From Myxococcales bacterium 68-20 (GTDB taxonomy: Bacteria > Myxococcota_A > Polyangia > Polyangiales > Polyangiaceae), in NCBI GenBank assembly GCA_001899635.1, contig MKVQ01000014.1, forward strand, positions 126,250 to 190,249: 64,000 nucleotides of DNA, given 5' to 3'. Positions 25,261-33,382 of the stretch are shown one piece after another. Below the pieces are notes generated by a model. The model had not been told where the DNA came from and ran no database searches. It saw nothing but the letters and a program-made list of their open reading frames with translations. Both the position numbers and the translations under genes were made by a program. How positions within the stretch are numbered: the first letter of the stretch is position 1; every line of letters begins with the position of its first letter.

Positions 25261-26175
25261 TCAAGAGCGCTCAGTGCGCCTCACGTTCATGAGGTGTCCT
25301 ATACCCGGCATGCGCAGGCCATCGTCCCGGCTCTGGAGATATCGAGTCTGCATTTCTTCCGGAGAAAGATCGGCGATGACTTCGAATCCCATGTCCTTGA
25401 TTTGATCTGCAAACGGAGTGGGATCAAACCCCGGGCGCAGCGTTTCGCCGCGCTGCGCTCCTGCTTGTCGTACGACATCCAGGATTGGGCGGTCTTCTGC
25501 ATAAACGAATGGAGCGGCAACGGGGTACTCAAAGACTATCTCGCTATCGGACACCGAGGCCGCAATGGCGCGAAGCGTCGAAAAGACGGCGTCATCGGTC
25601 AGATACCAGACCACGCCTAACCAAGTGAAGAAGGTGGGCTTGCGGATATCAAAACCGTGCAACGCCAACTTTTCAAAGAGTGCCTCGCGCTCGAAATTGA
25701 CCGGTACAAACGTGACCTGGCTTTCCAGCTCGGGCGCCTGAGACCGAACAAGCGAACGCTTCCACTCCTGCATCGCGGGCAGGTCGACTTCGAAGACGTG
25801 AACCCCCCGCTTTTGAAGCCCCAAGCGATAAGCCGATGAATCCAGGCCTGCGCCAAGGACGACATACTGAGTCACCCCGCGAGCGACCGCCTGCATCAAA
25901 CGATCTTCGGCAATTCTGCTTCTTACGACAATGCCCGAGCGGATTGCTCTCAGCAAGCCAGCGGCAGCGGAATCCGAATACGGTGAGAGCAACCCCTTGC
26001 GAATATTTCCTAACGCTTGATCAAGAGCCTCATTCGACGCAAGGCCACAAAAGCCAAGCGCAAATTCATCGTGGAGAAGTTTCGGAGCATCATCCTGAAG
26101 AGTATGGACGGCTCGCATCATGGCGGCAAAGTCTGCGGTCAGACTACGTACGGCTTGCTTCAACGTTCTCTCCAA
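25261..26175 (-). CDS. SAM-dependent methyltransferase, leucine-carboxyl-methyltransferase-like family
   Basis: The protein is 304 residues. SRIAEDRLMQAVARGVTQYV leads into the SAM site VVLGAGLDSSAYRL (105-118), then FEVDLPAMQEWK and a WLGVVWYLTDDAV segment. This is the pattern of the TIGR00027/LCM family of O-methyltransferases found in many natural-product clusters. It is the first gene of the low-GC operon. No ATG fits; TTG 26175 is the likely start (TTGGAGAGAACG). A carboxyl or hydroxyl methylation of the pathway product is inferred from context only. The AT-rich leader upstream contains a perfect dyad. Confidence 0.85.
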   Translation of the reverse strand: MERTLKQAVRSLTADFAAMMRAVHTLQDDAPKLLHDEFALGFCGLASNEALDQALGNIRKGLLSPYSDSAAAGLLRAIRSGIVVRSRIAEDRLMQAVARGVTQYVVLGAGLDSSAYRLGLQKRGVHVFEVDLPAMQEWKRSLVRSQAPELESQVTFVPVNFEREALFEKLALHGFDIRKPTFFTWLGVVWYLTDDAVFSTLRAIAASVSDSEIVFEYPVAAPFVYAEDRPILDVVRQAGAQRGETLRPGFDPTPFADQIKDMGFEVIADLSPEEMQTRYLQSRDDGLRMPGIGHLMNVRRTERS

Positions 26176-26205
26176 ACGGTGGTTAGAAAAACACGAGCCG
26201 ATAGA

Positions 26206-26220
26206 GACATCTGCGATGTC
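26206..26220. promoter_or_regulatory. Perfect 15-bp palindrome upstream of the terpenoid operon
   Basis: GACATC-TGC-GATGTC is an exact 6-3-6 dyad located 31 bp upstream of the methyltransferase start. The adjoining 26230-26300 is AT-rich and is the probable promoter of the minus-strand operon. The dyad would fall in the 5' leader or near the start site, suitable for a dimeric repressor. No intact regulator gene lies in the island. Confidence 0.4.
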
Positions 26221-26561
26221 ATCTGTAAGGAAAGATTGAATGATTGTGTCGCATAAGTTCTAAGTTTTTTCGTTAACAGTAGTGGTCTGCACGCCTGGTG
26301 CGGGCACGTCTTCTGCCTCGTAGCCCGTGTCATGCGAGGTGAGAGTGGTGTCCGACGGAAGGACGACGGTGTGGATTTGTTGATCGGACGGGCCGATGGC
26401 ACGCGCCTGTAGACCGGGCCGCTGAGGTCACAATCTTCACGGAAAGTGTATTATCACGGTCGGGATGGTTGGGCAAGTGTTCGCCGTGACAGTTCTGGGG
26501 GCCATAATGGCGGTGAGCCTCCCGCGCTTCCGTGGACACTCCGCGTAGCGCGAATATGCGC

Positions 26562-26630
26562 GAGGAGTGTTCAGCGCCTGCAGATGGAGCGCGAAATTCT
26601 AAAAACGGCGGCCACCTTTTTCGTAAGCGT
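26562..26630 (+). pseudogene. IS3-family OrfA, C-terminal fragment
   Basis: The frame RLQMEREILKTAATFF is the hallmark C-terminal end of IS3-family OrfA (leucine-zipper end, LxMERDILKKA). Just upstream another frame gives NMREE, suggesting a frameshift inside the remnant. No OrfB with a DDE core follows. It is dead debris between the terpenoid operon and the IS66 remnant. Confidence 0.55.
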
Positions 26631-26669
26631 ACGGCCACCACCGTCGTGACGTCGTAGCGATCCTCCAGG

Positions 26670-27017
26670 ATGGTTCTGCGCCAGGCGATTCCGATGGCGC
26701 GCGGAAAGTGGTCGGAGGTCGAAGCTCGCGGTGTACTCGAGGCTTGGCGCAGGAGCGGGCTTCCGCTGGAACGATTCGCGAGGCAGCGAGGGTTCGTCCC
26801 GCAGCGCCTTCAGTGGTGGAAGCGCAAGCTGGCAGCCGCCGAGATGAGCAACGCACTGAGCCCGGCGACGGAGCTTTCGCCGGTGCGCATTACGTCGGAG
26901 CCGCGCCGGGGCGAGCCGGTGACCGTGTTGCTTCGCACGGGCCACATGCTCAAGGTCGCCCATGGCTTCGATGAAGAGGCCTTCGCACGCGTCGTCGCTC
27001 TGCTCGAGGGGACCTGA
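26670..27017 (+). mobile_element. tnpA: IS66-family accessory protein TnpA
   Basis: The protein is 115 residues. Its N-terminal helix-turn-helix (LEAWRRSGLPLERFARQRG, then QRLQWWKRKL) and C-terminal half ending HGFDEEAFARVVALLE match TnpA (OrfA) of IS66 elements. ATG 26670 or 26697 could be the start. It overlaps tnpB (TGATG at 27015-27019), the usual IS66 arrangement. Confidence 0.85.
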
Positions 27018-27397
27018 TGCTCGGACTGCCGCCGAGCGTCCGCATCTACTTCGCCGCGGAGCCCACCGACATGCGCAAGGGCATCGACGGCCTGAGAGCG
27101 ATCCTCGAAGCGACGCTGCGGCGAGATCCCTACGAGGGCCATCTCTTCGTGTTCGTCGGCAAGGCGAAGGACAAGGTGAAGATCCTCTTCTGGGACCGGT
27201 CCGGCTTCGTGCTGTACCTCAAGCGTCTCGAGAAGGGCCGCTTCCAGCTGCCCGTCGTCGACCAGCGCCGCAAGCATGTCGAGATGGAGCCCGCCCAGCT
27301 CGCGATGCTCCTCGACGGAATCGATCTCAACGCCCGCCGCCTCGCTCGATGGACTCCAGATCAGGAAGAGGGGATCGACACAGATCGCCGACTGTGA
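27017..27397 (+). mobile_element. tnpB: IS66-family accessory protein TnpB
   Basis: The protein is 126 residues. The text SVRIYFAAEPTDMRKGIDGL, DPYEGHLFVFVGKAKDKVKI and SGFVLYLKRLEKGRF is the standard IS66 OrfB/TnpB. It appears intact and is followed 13 bp later by the start of tnpC, which is cut short. The element cannot move by itself. Confidence 0.92.
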
Positions 27398-27410
27398 TCA
27401 AAGCTGGTCG

Positions 27411-27527
27411 ATGGTCGTGCCGCCCGTGGACCATGACTGCTCGCTGCAGAAGGTCGTCGACGATCTGGCCGACCGGCTCGCGAAGCTCGAGCACGAGAAC
27501 GCGCAGCTAAAGAAATCGCTGTTCGGC
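27411..27527 (+). pseudogene. tnpC: IS66 transposase TnpC, truncated N-terminus
   Basis: From ATG 27411 the frame gives a coiled-coil N-terminus (QKVVDDLADRLAKLEHENAQ, then LKKSLFG) as in IS66 TnpC. After LFG the sequence departs from the family at about 27527, and the long open frame that follows has no transposase features. The DDE catalytic domain is absent. Confidence 0.75.
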
Positions 27528-27735
27528 GCGCTCTGCCGCGGGGTCGCGCGGCTTCGGTTCGACGGATGCGCGGAGACGCGGCTCGTCGCTTGGTGGTCTT
27601 GTTGGGACTTTCTGCGCAGGCTGCGCAAGGTGGATGCGCGGGCTGCGCATGTTCGGCAACCGGTGGTGCACACGGGTCGAAAGCCCCACGCCGCGCTGGA
27701 CCTCGTGGTAGCCAGTGGCGACATTGGCGGCGGTG

Positions 27736-28710
27736 ATGTTGCTTCGAACCCGTCACGCAGTCGTGTGCGCCGTGCTGGGCTCGCTCATCGTGCCCACCTC
27801 CGCACGTGCCGAAGCAAACACCGAGCGACCGATCGCTGTCGCGCTCGAATACGACGTCCCCGACGCGTGCCCTTCGGTCGAGACGTTTCGCCAGCAGATC
27901 GAAGCGCGAGGCTCGGAGCGTGCTCTCTTCCTCAAGTCGGCAGACGGGGACGCCACACAAGGCAGGCTTCGCGTTCGCGTTCTCGTGACGGCGGAGCGCT
28001 ACGGGCGCGCCCGCGCTCAGCTCACGATCGTGAGCTCTCGTGGCGATACGAGCGAGCGCGCCTTCGACGCGGCCACATGCGAAGAGGTCGTCGACGCGAG
28101 TGCCCTCCTCGTCGCGATCGCGATGGAGGCGGAGCGCGGGACGAGCGAACCGAAGGCGCCCCCTCGCGCAGCACTCCCCGCGTCGAGCAAGCCATCGCCC
28201 CTGTCGTTCCTCGTTTACGCTGGCGCAGGCGTCGGTGCAGGCCTTGGCCCGAGCTTCGGTCCCGCGCTCGAAGGTGGCGTCGGGCTCCGCTCGCGTCATG
28301 CCTGGGGCTCCGAGGCTCGGCTCGAAGCCAGGCATGTCAGGCTCGGCACCACCGAGGTCCAGGGCGGCACGGCGCGCTTCGACCTCGTTGCTGGCGCAGT
28401 CGAAGGATGCCCGGTTGCGTTTCGTGCATACGGCCTGCGGCTCTCGCCGTGTGCTGCAATCGCGGTTGGGCGGCTCTCAGCGATCGCGTCGGGGTTCGCC
28501 AATGCGCGCGAACGCGCGGTCCTCTATTTCGGAGCCGAGATCGGTGGAAGGCTGACGGTCGAGCTGGGACCGGCCTTCTTGGGGATGGAGGCATGGGGCA
28601 CGCTGCCGTTGACCCGAGAGACGTTCATCTTCGGGACGGCCGGTACAGCGCATCGTCTTGCTTCGCTCGGCATTTCGAGCTCCGCGAGCCTCGGCCTGCA
28701 TTTCAGGTGA
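27736..28710 (+). CDS. Exported protein of unknown function, first gene of the sigma-factor operon
   Basis: From ATG 27736 the protein is about 324 residues. It has a signal peptide (LLRTRHAVVCAVLGSLIVPT, cleavage after SARA), a first domain of about 120 residues with one conserved-looking Cys pair (DACPSVETF ... DAATCEEVVDASALL), a P/A/S linker, and a glycine- and beta-rich C-terminal part (VYAGAGVGAGLGPSFGPALE onward) that looks like a small outer-membrane barrel. An in-frame GTG at 27715 is less likely. It precedes the ECF sigma gene by 42 bp. Proteins of this type occur next to sigma/anti-sigma pairs in related myxobacteria as far as I recall. It could be the envelope sensor or a regulon output. 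Confidence 0.72.
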   Translation: MLLRTRHAVVCAVLGSLIVPTSARAEANTERPIAVALEYDVPDACPSVETFRQQIEARGSERALFLKSADGDATQGRLRVRVLVTAERYGRARAQLTIVSSRGDTSERAFDAATCEEVVDASALLVAIAMEAERGTSEPKAPPRAALPASSKPSPLSFLVYAGAGVGAGLGPSFGPALEGGVGLRSRHAWGSEARLEARHVRLGTTEVQGGTARFDLVAGAVEGCPVAFRAYGLRLSPCAAIAVGRLSAIASGFANARERAVLYFGAEIGGRLTVELGPAFLGMEAWGTLPLTRETFIFGTAGTAHRLASLGISSSASLGLHFR

Positions 28711-28752
28711 TCAATTTGGACGCCGCCGTACATCGGTCAGTGGCGCCTCGTC

Positions 28753-29391
28753 ATGGCCACCGCCTTAGCCTCGACCGTTGCGGCTACTCCGCTCACGCGG
28801 GAGCACGCTGATTCCTGTCCACCGCCGACCGACCGGAGCGTGGTGGAGTCGCGGATGCGCGCGTCCGTGCTTGCCCACCACACCTTCGTTTGGCGCTGCC
28901 TTCGACGGCTCGGTGTTCCGGAGGCGGGCGCGGACGACGCGGCGCAACAGGTGTTTCTCGTTCTCTCCACGCGTCTTCACGAGGTTCCGACCGAGAGCGA
29001 GAAAAAGTTCCTCTTCGCCACGGCCGTTCGCGTCGCGGCGAACGCGCGCCGAGTTCGCGCGAGGGTTCGGGAGGAGGTCTGGCAGGACGATCCGCCCGAA
29101 GTCGCGTCGGACGAGCTCGATCCGGAACAGTCGCTGTCTGTCGCCCGCCAGCGCGCGCTCCTCGAAGAGGTCCTCGCGGCGCTGCCGATCGAGATCCGCA
29201 CCGTCTTCGTCCTGACGGAGTTCGAGAAGATGAGTGCCTCCGAGGTGGCTGCACTCGTCGACGTGCCGATCGGGACGGTGGCCTCGCGGCTCCGCCGCGG
29301 ACGAACGCTCGTGGAACAACAGATTCGACGTGTTCAGGCTCGTCTCGTCGCGCCGCCTCGCGCACGAAGCGACCGCGGAGAGCAGTCATGA
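28753..29391 (+). CDS. ECF-type RNA polymerase sigma factor
   Basis: The protein is 212 residues. Region 2 is readable from TFVWRCLRRLGVPEAGADDA through QQVFLVLSTRL, and region 4 from LLEEVLAALPIEIRTVFVLT through MSASEVAALVDVPIGTVASR, the helix-turn-helix that reads the -35 element. An approximately 35-residue N-terminal extension precedes region 2; ATG 28855 would remove it. The stop overlaps the ATG of the next gene (ATGA at 29388-29391), which fits a sigma/anti-sigma pair. There is no C-terminal extension. Confidence 0.92.
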   Translation: MATALASTVAATPLTREHADSCPPPTDRSVVESRMRASVLAHHTFVWRCLRRLGVPEAGADDAAQQVFLVLSTRLHEVPTESEKKFLFATAVRVAANARRVRARVREEVWQDDPPEVASDELDPEQSLSVARQRALLEEVLAALPIEIRTVFVLTEFEKMSASEVAALVDVPIGTVASRLRRGRTLVEQQIRRVQARLVAPPRARSDRGEQS

Positions 29392-30353
29392 CCGACTTTC
29401 GCGATGGCCTCTCCGACTTTGGGCGTGGCCTCTTCGAGGCCGCTGACGAGGACCGCCCGGCGCCGCAGGCGCGCGACGCGCTCCTCGCTACAGTCCTCGG
29501 CTCGGCTGCGGTGACGACCTCGGTCACCGCCGCGACGGTCTCGGCCGCCGTGAAGGGCGGGCTCGCCGCACATGCAAGTGCGGGGACTGGGCTCGCGACG
29601 AAGGGGGCCACGCTCTTCGGAGCGAAGTTCCTCGTCGCGAGTGCGCTCGCCGTGACGACCACCGCGGTGGTGGTGAAGGAGTTGCGCACGATCGACGAAC
29701 CTCCGCCTGCGATCGTCTCCACGGTTTCATCCAGTAGCCGGACGCTGCCGCAGGCACCTTCGCGAGCACCGGCGATCGTCGAGACCGTGGCTCCTTCGCC
29801 GGAAGAGTTGCCTTCGTCGGGTGCCAGCGCGGAAGAGGCGCTGCCACCGCGGGTCGAACCCGTGCCGTTCGCTCCCGCTCCGCTTCCGCCTCCCGCTCCC
29901 GTGAAAGCCTACGTCGTGCCGGTGCCCGCCGGTCCGAACGACGTTGGGCGAGACGCGCGCGACCCGCTCGAAGACCGAGCTCTCGCGACCAAGGGCGTCA
30001 CGGCCGAAGATGAGCTTCCGTCGAGCCTTCGACCTGCACCGGCGTCCGCGGACGAGGCAGTGCCTCCTCCAACTGCGTCGTCTCTTGGAGCGCAGATCGC
30101 GCTCATCGACGCCGCGCGCGCCGATATGCGCTCGGGAGATGCACGCGGCGCGTTGGCGAAGGTTCGAGCGTTCGAGCTTCGCTACGGAACTGCGGCCTCC
30201 CTTGCTCCGGAGGCGATGCTCGTGCGTGTGCAGGCCCATCTGGCAATGGGGAATCGTGGGCTCGCCGAGGCGACGGCCGATGCGTTGCTCCGCGCGCATC
30301 CGTCGAGCTCCGCTGCGCGTCGTGCGACGAATCTCGTCGGCAATCATGATTGA
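29388..30353 (+). CDS. Putative anti-sigma partner with TM segment and C-terminal TPR-like region
   Basis: The protein is 321 residues and translationally coupled to the sigma gene. Residues 1-35 are acidic and cytosolic (GLSDFGRGLFEAADEDRPAP). One membrane segment lies near 80-97 (FLVASALAVTTTAVVV), then a long P/E/A-rich periplasmic linker. The C-terminal 80 residues (ALIDAARADMRSGDARGALA ... LADA-type helices ... AHPSSSAARRA) look like one or two TPR/tol-pal-like repeats. No zinc-binding HxxxCxxC motif is seen, so it would be a non-ZAS anti-sigma. The function is assigned by position and topology. Confidence 0.72.
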   Translation: MTDFRDGLSDFGRGLFEAADEDRPAPQARDALLATVLGSAAVTTSVTAATVSAAVKGGLAAHASAGTGLATKGATLFGAKFLVASALAVTTTAVVVKELRTIDEPPPAIVSTVSSSSRTLPQAPSRAPAIVETVAPSPEELPSSGASAEEALPPRVEPVPFAPAPLPPPAPVKAYVVPVPAGPNDVGRDARDPLEDRALATKGVTAEDELPSSLRPAPASADEAVPPPTASSLGAQIALIDAARADMRSGDARGALAKVRAFELRYGTAASLAPEAMLVRVQAHLAMGNRGLAEATADALLRAHPSSSAARRATNLVGNHD

Positions 30354-30414
30354 GCGATCGGTTCGAGCGGTGTCCGTACATCGATACGAAGACGCCTCGC
30401 CGAGGAGTATGAGA

Positions 30415-31521
30415 ATGAAATCGATTCGAGTGGTGCCTTTCGTATTCGCTTTGCTCGTGGGCTGTTCATCCGCGCCCGTCGATCTCGGTGATCCGGGACG
30501 AAGCCGGTCGCCGCAGCAGCAGGAGCGAGATCAGCCAGTTGGTGACCGCAACGGAGCCGAGGGTGGCGACACCCCGCTCGAGGGGCCAAGCACCGAAACC
30601 CCTGCGCAGTCCGGCGAGCCGGAGCTCGTACTCGACGCCACGTCTCTTGGTGGCCTGGCAGCGATCCGCGACTTCGATCTTTCCGCGGGCACGCTCTACT
30701 ACAGCGCGCTGCAGAATGACCGCGTCTCTCTCTTTCGCTACGACATCGCAAGCAAGGCAAACGCCGCCATCGGGGGCGAGCAGGCCGGTGAGCCCTTCGC
30801 TTCGGATTTGAGCGGCGTCTTCTACTTCGGAGTGAGGCCGGACTCCTCCGAGAGGGCGATTCTCGGAATGCCAAAGACCAGCGCGGCTCCCGGATGGCTT
30901 TCGATCGTTCCGACCTTCGCCACCGCCGTCGCTGTCGATGCTCAGTACGTCTACTGGGTCGAGCGCGGTGAGCTCACTACCAACTTCCGCGTTGCGCGCC
31001 GCGAAGCGTTTGCGAGCTCGCCGGTGCCGACGTCTTCGTACGGTCCGGCCATCCGGTTGGGGCCCGACTTCTTCCGCCATCTCGTCGTTGATCAGGGCGT
31101 TGCCTATGCCGCAAGCGACCATGGCATGCTCGTCAAGTATGACATCGAGCTTGCGACGACGATGCTCGCGGAGCAGGGCCCGAAGAACGGGTTCGTGGTG
31201 AGCGGGACGAACCTCTACTGGATTGACGGCACCGACCTGAAGAGCCTTCCCAAGAACGCCGCCGCGGCCACCCCGCCTTCCACCATCGCCTCTCTGCCGG
31301 CGGACGCGAGCAACGTCATCGGCGGCATCGGTCCGAAGGGCGTCTATGTTCTGTCCGTAGCGAAGACGGGCAACGACGGGAGGGTGATTCGTGTCGACCC
31401 GGCGACGGCCGCTCAGAAGGAGCTCGCGACGGACCTTTCGGGGCTCGGGAGCGGCATCTTCCGCGAGAACGCGTTCTACTTCGTGACGAACCAGGGCGTC
31501 ATGCGCCTCGCGGATCAGTAG
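30415..31521 (+). CDS. Lipoprotein with beta-propeller-like repeats
   Basis: The protein is 368 residues. The signal VPFVFALLVGC gives a lipidated Cys. ATG 30415 is chosen over ATG 30409 because GAGGAG at 30402-30407 is then at the right distance. After a Q/E/P linker the protein consists of repeated units of the form DxxYVYWVE, GTNLYWIDGTDLKSLP, AFYFVTNQGVMRL, typical of myxobacterial lipoproteins with a six- or seven-bladed propeller-like fold. It ends the sigma-factor operon and could be a regulon member or sensor. No enzyme motif is visible. Confidence 0.75.
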   Translation: MKSIRVVPFVFALLVGCSSAPVDLGDPGRSRSPQQQERDQPVGDRNGAEGGDTPLEGPSTETPAQSGEPELVLDATSLGGLAAIRDFDLSAGTLYYSALQNDRVSLFRYDIASKANAAIGGEQAGEPFASDLSGVFYFGVRPDSSERAILGMPKTSAAPGWLSIVPTFATAVAVDAQYVYWVERGELTTNFRVARREAFASSPVPTSSYGPAIRLGPDFFRHLVVDQGVAYAASDHGMLVKYDIELATTMLAEQGPKNGFVVSGTNLYWIDGTDLKSLPKNAAAATPPSTIASLPADASNVIGGIGPKGVYVLSVAKTGNDGRVIRVDPATAAQKELATDLSGLGSGIFRENAFYFVTNQGVMRLADQ

Positions 31522-31996
31522 CCGGCAGCATCGCTTCGCCTTGCCGCTGAGCGATCCCGTTCAGCCGGCAAGGCAGCGTGGTCGCTGCCCGCGCCCTCGT
31601 CGCGCGCGGAGGCCGATCGGACGCTCGTGGCCGAGCAGTCGGCACCAGCGTGCTGAGCCTCGGTCCGGGCGTCCAGATCGTGCTCGCGACCGCACCGGTC
31701 GACCTCCGGCGCGGGCACGACGGACTCGTTTCGCCGGTGCAGTCGCTGTGGAAGGCCGATCCCTACAGCGGCACGCTGTTCGTCTTCTTCGGTCGCCGCA
31801 TGGCCCGCGTGAAGATCCTCTTCTTCAGCGCTGGCGGTTTCGTCGTCTATTGTATCCGTTCAGCCAACCACGTCGTTCGGTGCCCGGCGATAGGACGGGG
31901 CCTCAGCCGCGCGTGTCGAGCGTGAGGGCGCGGAACCGATTCGCGTTGAGCCGTGTGCAGACGTCGTCGCGCGCGACGGTCTTCTCGCGGAGGGCT
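31522..31996. other. Gap containing IS66 debris
   Basis: Apart from the TnpB remnant at 31650-31850 there is no gene here. The stretch 31850-31996 lies between the IS66 remnant and the end of the HxlR gene; a short minus-strand frame (DDVCTRLNANRFRALTLDTRG) is readable but I cannot identify it. Confidence 0.45.
31650..31850 (+). pseudogene. IS66 TnpB remnant (second, distinct copy)
   Basis: From GTG 31650 the frame gives LSLGPGVQIVLATAPVDLRR, then DPYSGTLFVFFGRRMARVKI and SAGGFVVYC, a TnpB core. It stops matching after about 31850. It differs in many residues from the TnpB at 27017, so it is an independent element and not a duplication. No tnpA or tnpC is seen next to it. Confidence 0.75.
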
Positions 31997-32374
31997 TCAC
32001 GCCCTCTTTCGCGCTCGAGGAGAGGCGGCGGGGCTCCCATCGTCGAGGACGTCGAGCTCGGCGGCGTGACGGCGCCCCCATGCGCAGAGGGCGCTCACGA
32101 TCGGACGAAGGCTGAGGCCGAGCTTCGTCGCCGTGTAGACGACGCGCGGCGGCACCTCGGCAAACACCTCGCGATGGACGATGCCGTGCTCCTCCATCTC
32201 GCGTAGCTGCTGGACCAGCACCTTCTGGCTCACGTCGGGGATCTGTCGACGCAGCTCCGAGAGCCGCATCGGCCCGTCGAAGAGGAAGTACAGGACGTAG
32301 ACCTTCCAACGACCGCCGAGCACCTTCAGCGCTCGCTCCGCGGGCACGAGCGGGAGCTCCTTGAGGATGCGCAT
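31997..32374 (-). CDS. HxlR-family transcriptional regulator
   Basis: The protein is 125 residues. The winged helix reads LKVLGGRWKVYVLYFLFDGP, RLSELRRQIPDVSQKVLVQQ, LREMEEHGIVHREV and VVYTATKLGLSL, the standard HxlR layout. ATG 32374 is preferred; an in-frame TTG at 32383 would overlap the putative operator. There is no obvious redox cysteine in the N-terminal arm. It is transcribed divergently from an SDR gene, which it probably represses, as is common for this family. Confidence 0.92.
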   Translation of the reverse strand: MRILKELPLVPAERALKVLGGRWKVYVLYFLFDGPMRLSELRRQIPDVSQKVLVQQLREMEEHGIVHREVFAEVPPRVVYTATKLGLSLRPIVSALCAWGRRHAAELDVLDDGSPAASPRARKRA

Positions 32375-32391
32375 GGTTACCAACTGGTTAC
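32375..32391. promoter_or_regulatory. Repeat/dyad between HxlR gene and SDR gene
   Basis: GGTTAC occurs at 32375-32380 and again at 32386-32391, and between them ACCA-AC-TGGT forms a short dyad. It lies directly upstream of the HxlR ATG in the 122-bp divergent region, a plausible HxlR operator. AT-rich sequence follows to 32430. Confidence 0.35.
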
Positions 32392-32496
32392 TACATCACG
32401 AATAGGTAAGTAGGTCGCAAATTGGTCTCTAGTACCGCCTTCATCCATACGGCATCAGAGTCGAGAACAGCAGCACGATCCAGAAAGGAAACTCTG

Positions 32497-33273
32497 ATGC
32501 CCGAGACCACTGATCGCCCGACCTCGCCCATCGCCCTCATCACCGGTGGAAGCCGCGGCCTCGGCAGGAGCACGGCGCTTGCCCTCGCCGAGCGCGGAGT
32601 CGACGTCATCCTCACGTTCGTCTCTGCGGAGAAAGAGGCGAACGACGTCGTCCGAGCCATCCACGGCAAGGGGCGGAAGGCCGTCGCCCTTCGCCTCGAC
32701 CTCGGCAAGGCGGCCACCTTCGACGCGTTCGTCGCCGATGTTCGGCGAGAGCTCGAACGGGGTTGGTCCCGCGCATCCCTCGACTTCCTCGTGAACAACG
32801 CCGGGATCGGCGGCTACGCGCCGTTCACGGAGACCTCCGAAGCGGCGTTCGACGAGCTCGTCGACGTGCACTTCAAAGGGCCCTTCTTCCTCACCCAGAA
32901 GCTCCTTCCGCTGCTCGTCGACGGCGGGCGCATCGTCAACATGTCGACTGGGCTCTCTCGGTACGTCTACCCCGGATTCTCGGTCTATGCCGCGGTCAAG
33001 GGTGCGGTCGATGTCCTCACGCGAGCGCTCGCCGTCGAGCTCGGTCCGCGCCGTATCTCGGTGAATGCCGTCGCGCCCGGCGGCATCGTCACGGACTTCG
33101 GCGGCGGTGCCATGCGCGATGCAACGCTCCAGAAGGCCGTCGCCGCCGAGACACCGCTCGGACGCGTCGGTGAGCCCGAAGACGTCGCCGGCGTCGTTTC
33201 GCTCCTCCTCGCGCCCGAGACCCGCTGGCTCACGGGCCAACGTATCGAGGTCACCGGCGGCTACCGGCTCTAG
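32497..33273 (+). CDS. Short-chain dehydrogenase/reductase
   Basis: The protein is 258 residues. The cofactor motif is TGGSRGLGRS, followed by LVNNAGIGG (NNAG), the catalytic Ser in MSTGLSR, YAAVKGA (YxxxK) and the C-terminal APGGIV and GQRIEVTGGYRL. This is a classical SDR, with an Arg after the Gly motif suggesting NADPH. ATG 32497 is chosen because AAAGGAA lies just upstream. The substrate is unknown; SDR genes regulated by HxlR often deal with aldehydes, quinones or related electrophiles. Confidence 0.92.
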   Translation: MPETTDRPTSPIALITGGSRGLGRSTALALAERGVDVILTFVSAEKEANDVVRAIHGKGRKAVALRLDLGKAATFDAFVADVRRELERGWSRASLDFLVNNAGIGGYAPFTETSEAAFDELVDVHFKGPFFLTQKLLPLLVDGGRIVNMSTGLSRYVYPGFSVYAAVKGAVDVLTRALAVELGPRRISVNAVAPGGIVTDFGGGAMRDATLQKAVAAETPLGRVGEPEDVAGVVSLLLAPETRWLTGQRIEVTGGYRL

Positions 33274-33382
33274 TCCAGCGGTGAGGTGAGGAACGCGCTC
33301 TTCGCCGGCTTCGGCGAGCAAGAGCCTTCCGGGCACGTCGTCGACCCATCGCGTTCTCGGACGAACTACCTCAGGGACCCTT

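Noticed and set aside
27528..27735. Possible continuation of IS66 TnpC
   Set aside because: After LKKSLFG the frame loses all similarity to TnpC and stays open only through base composition; it runs in another frame through the exported-protein gene.
30361..30410. Upstream start for the lipoprotein at 30409
   Set aside because: GAGGAG ends only two bases before ATG 30409; ATG 30415 has normal spacing.
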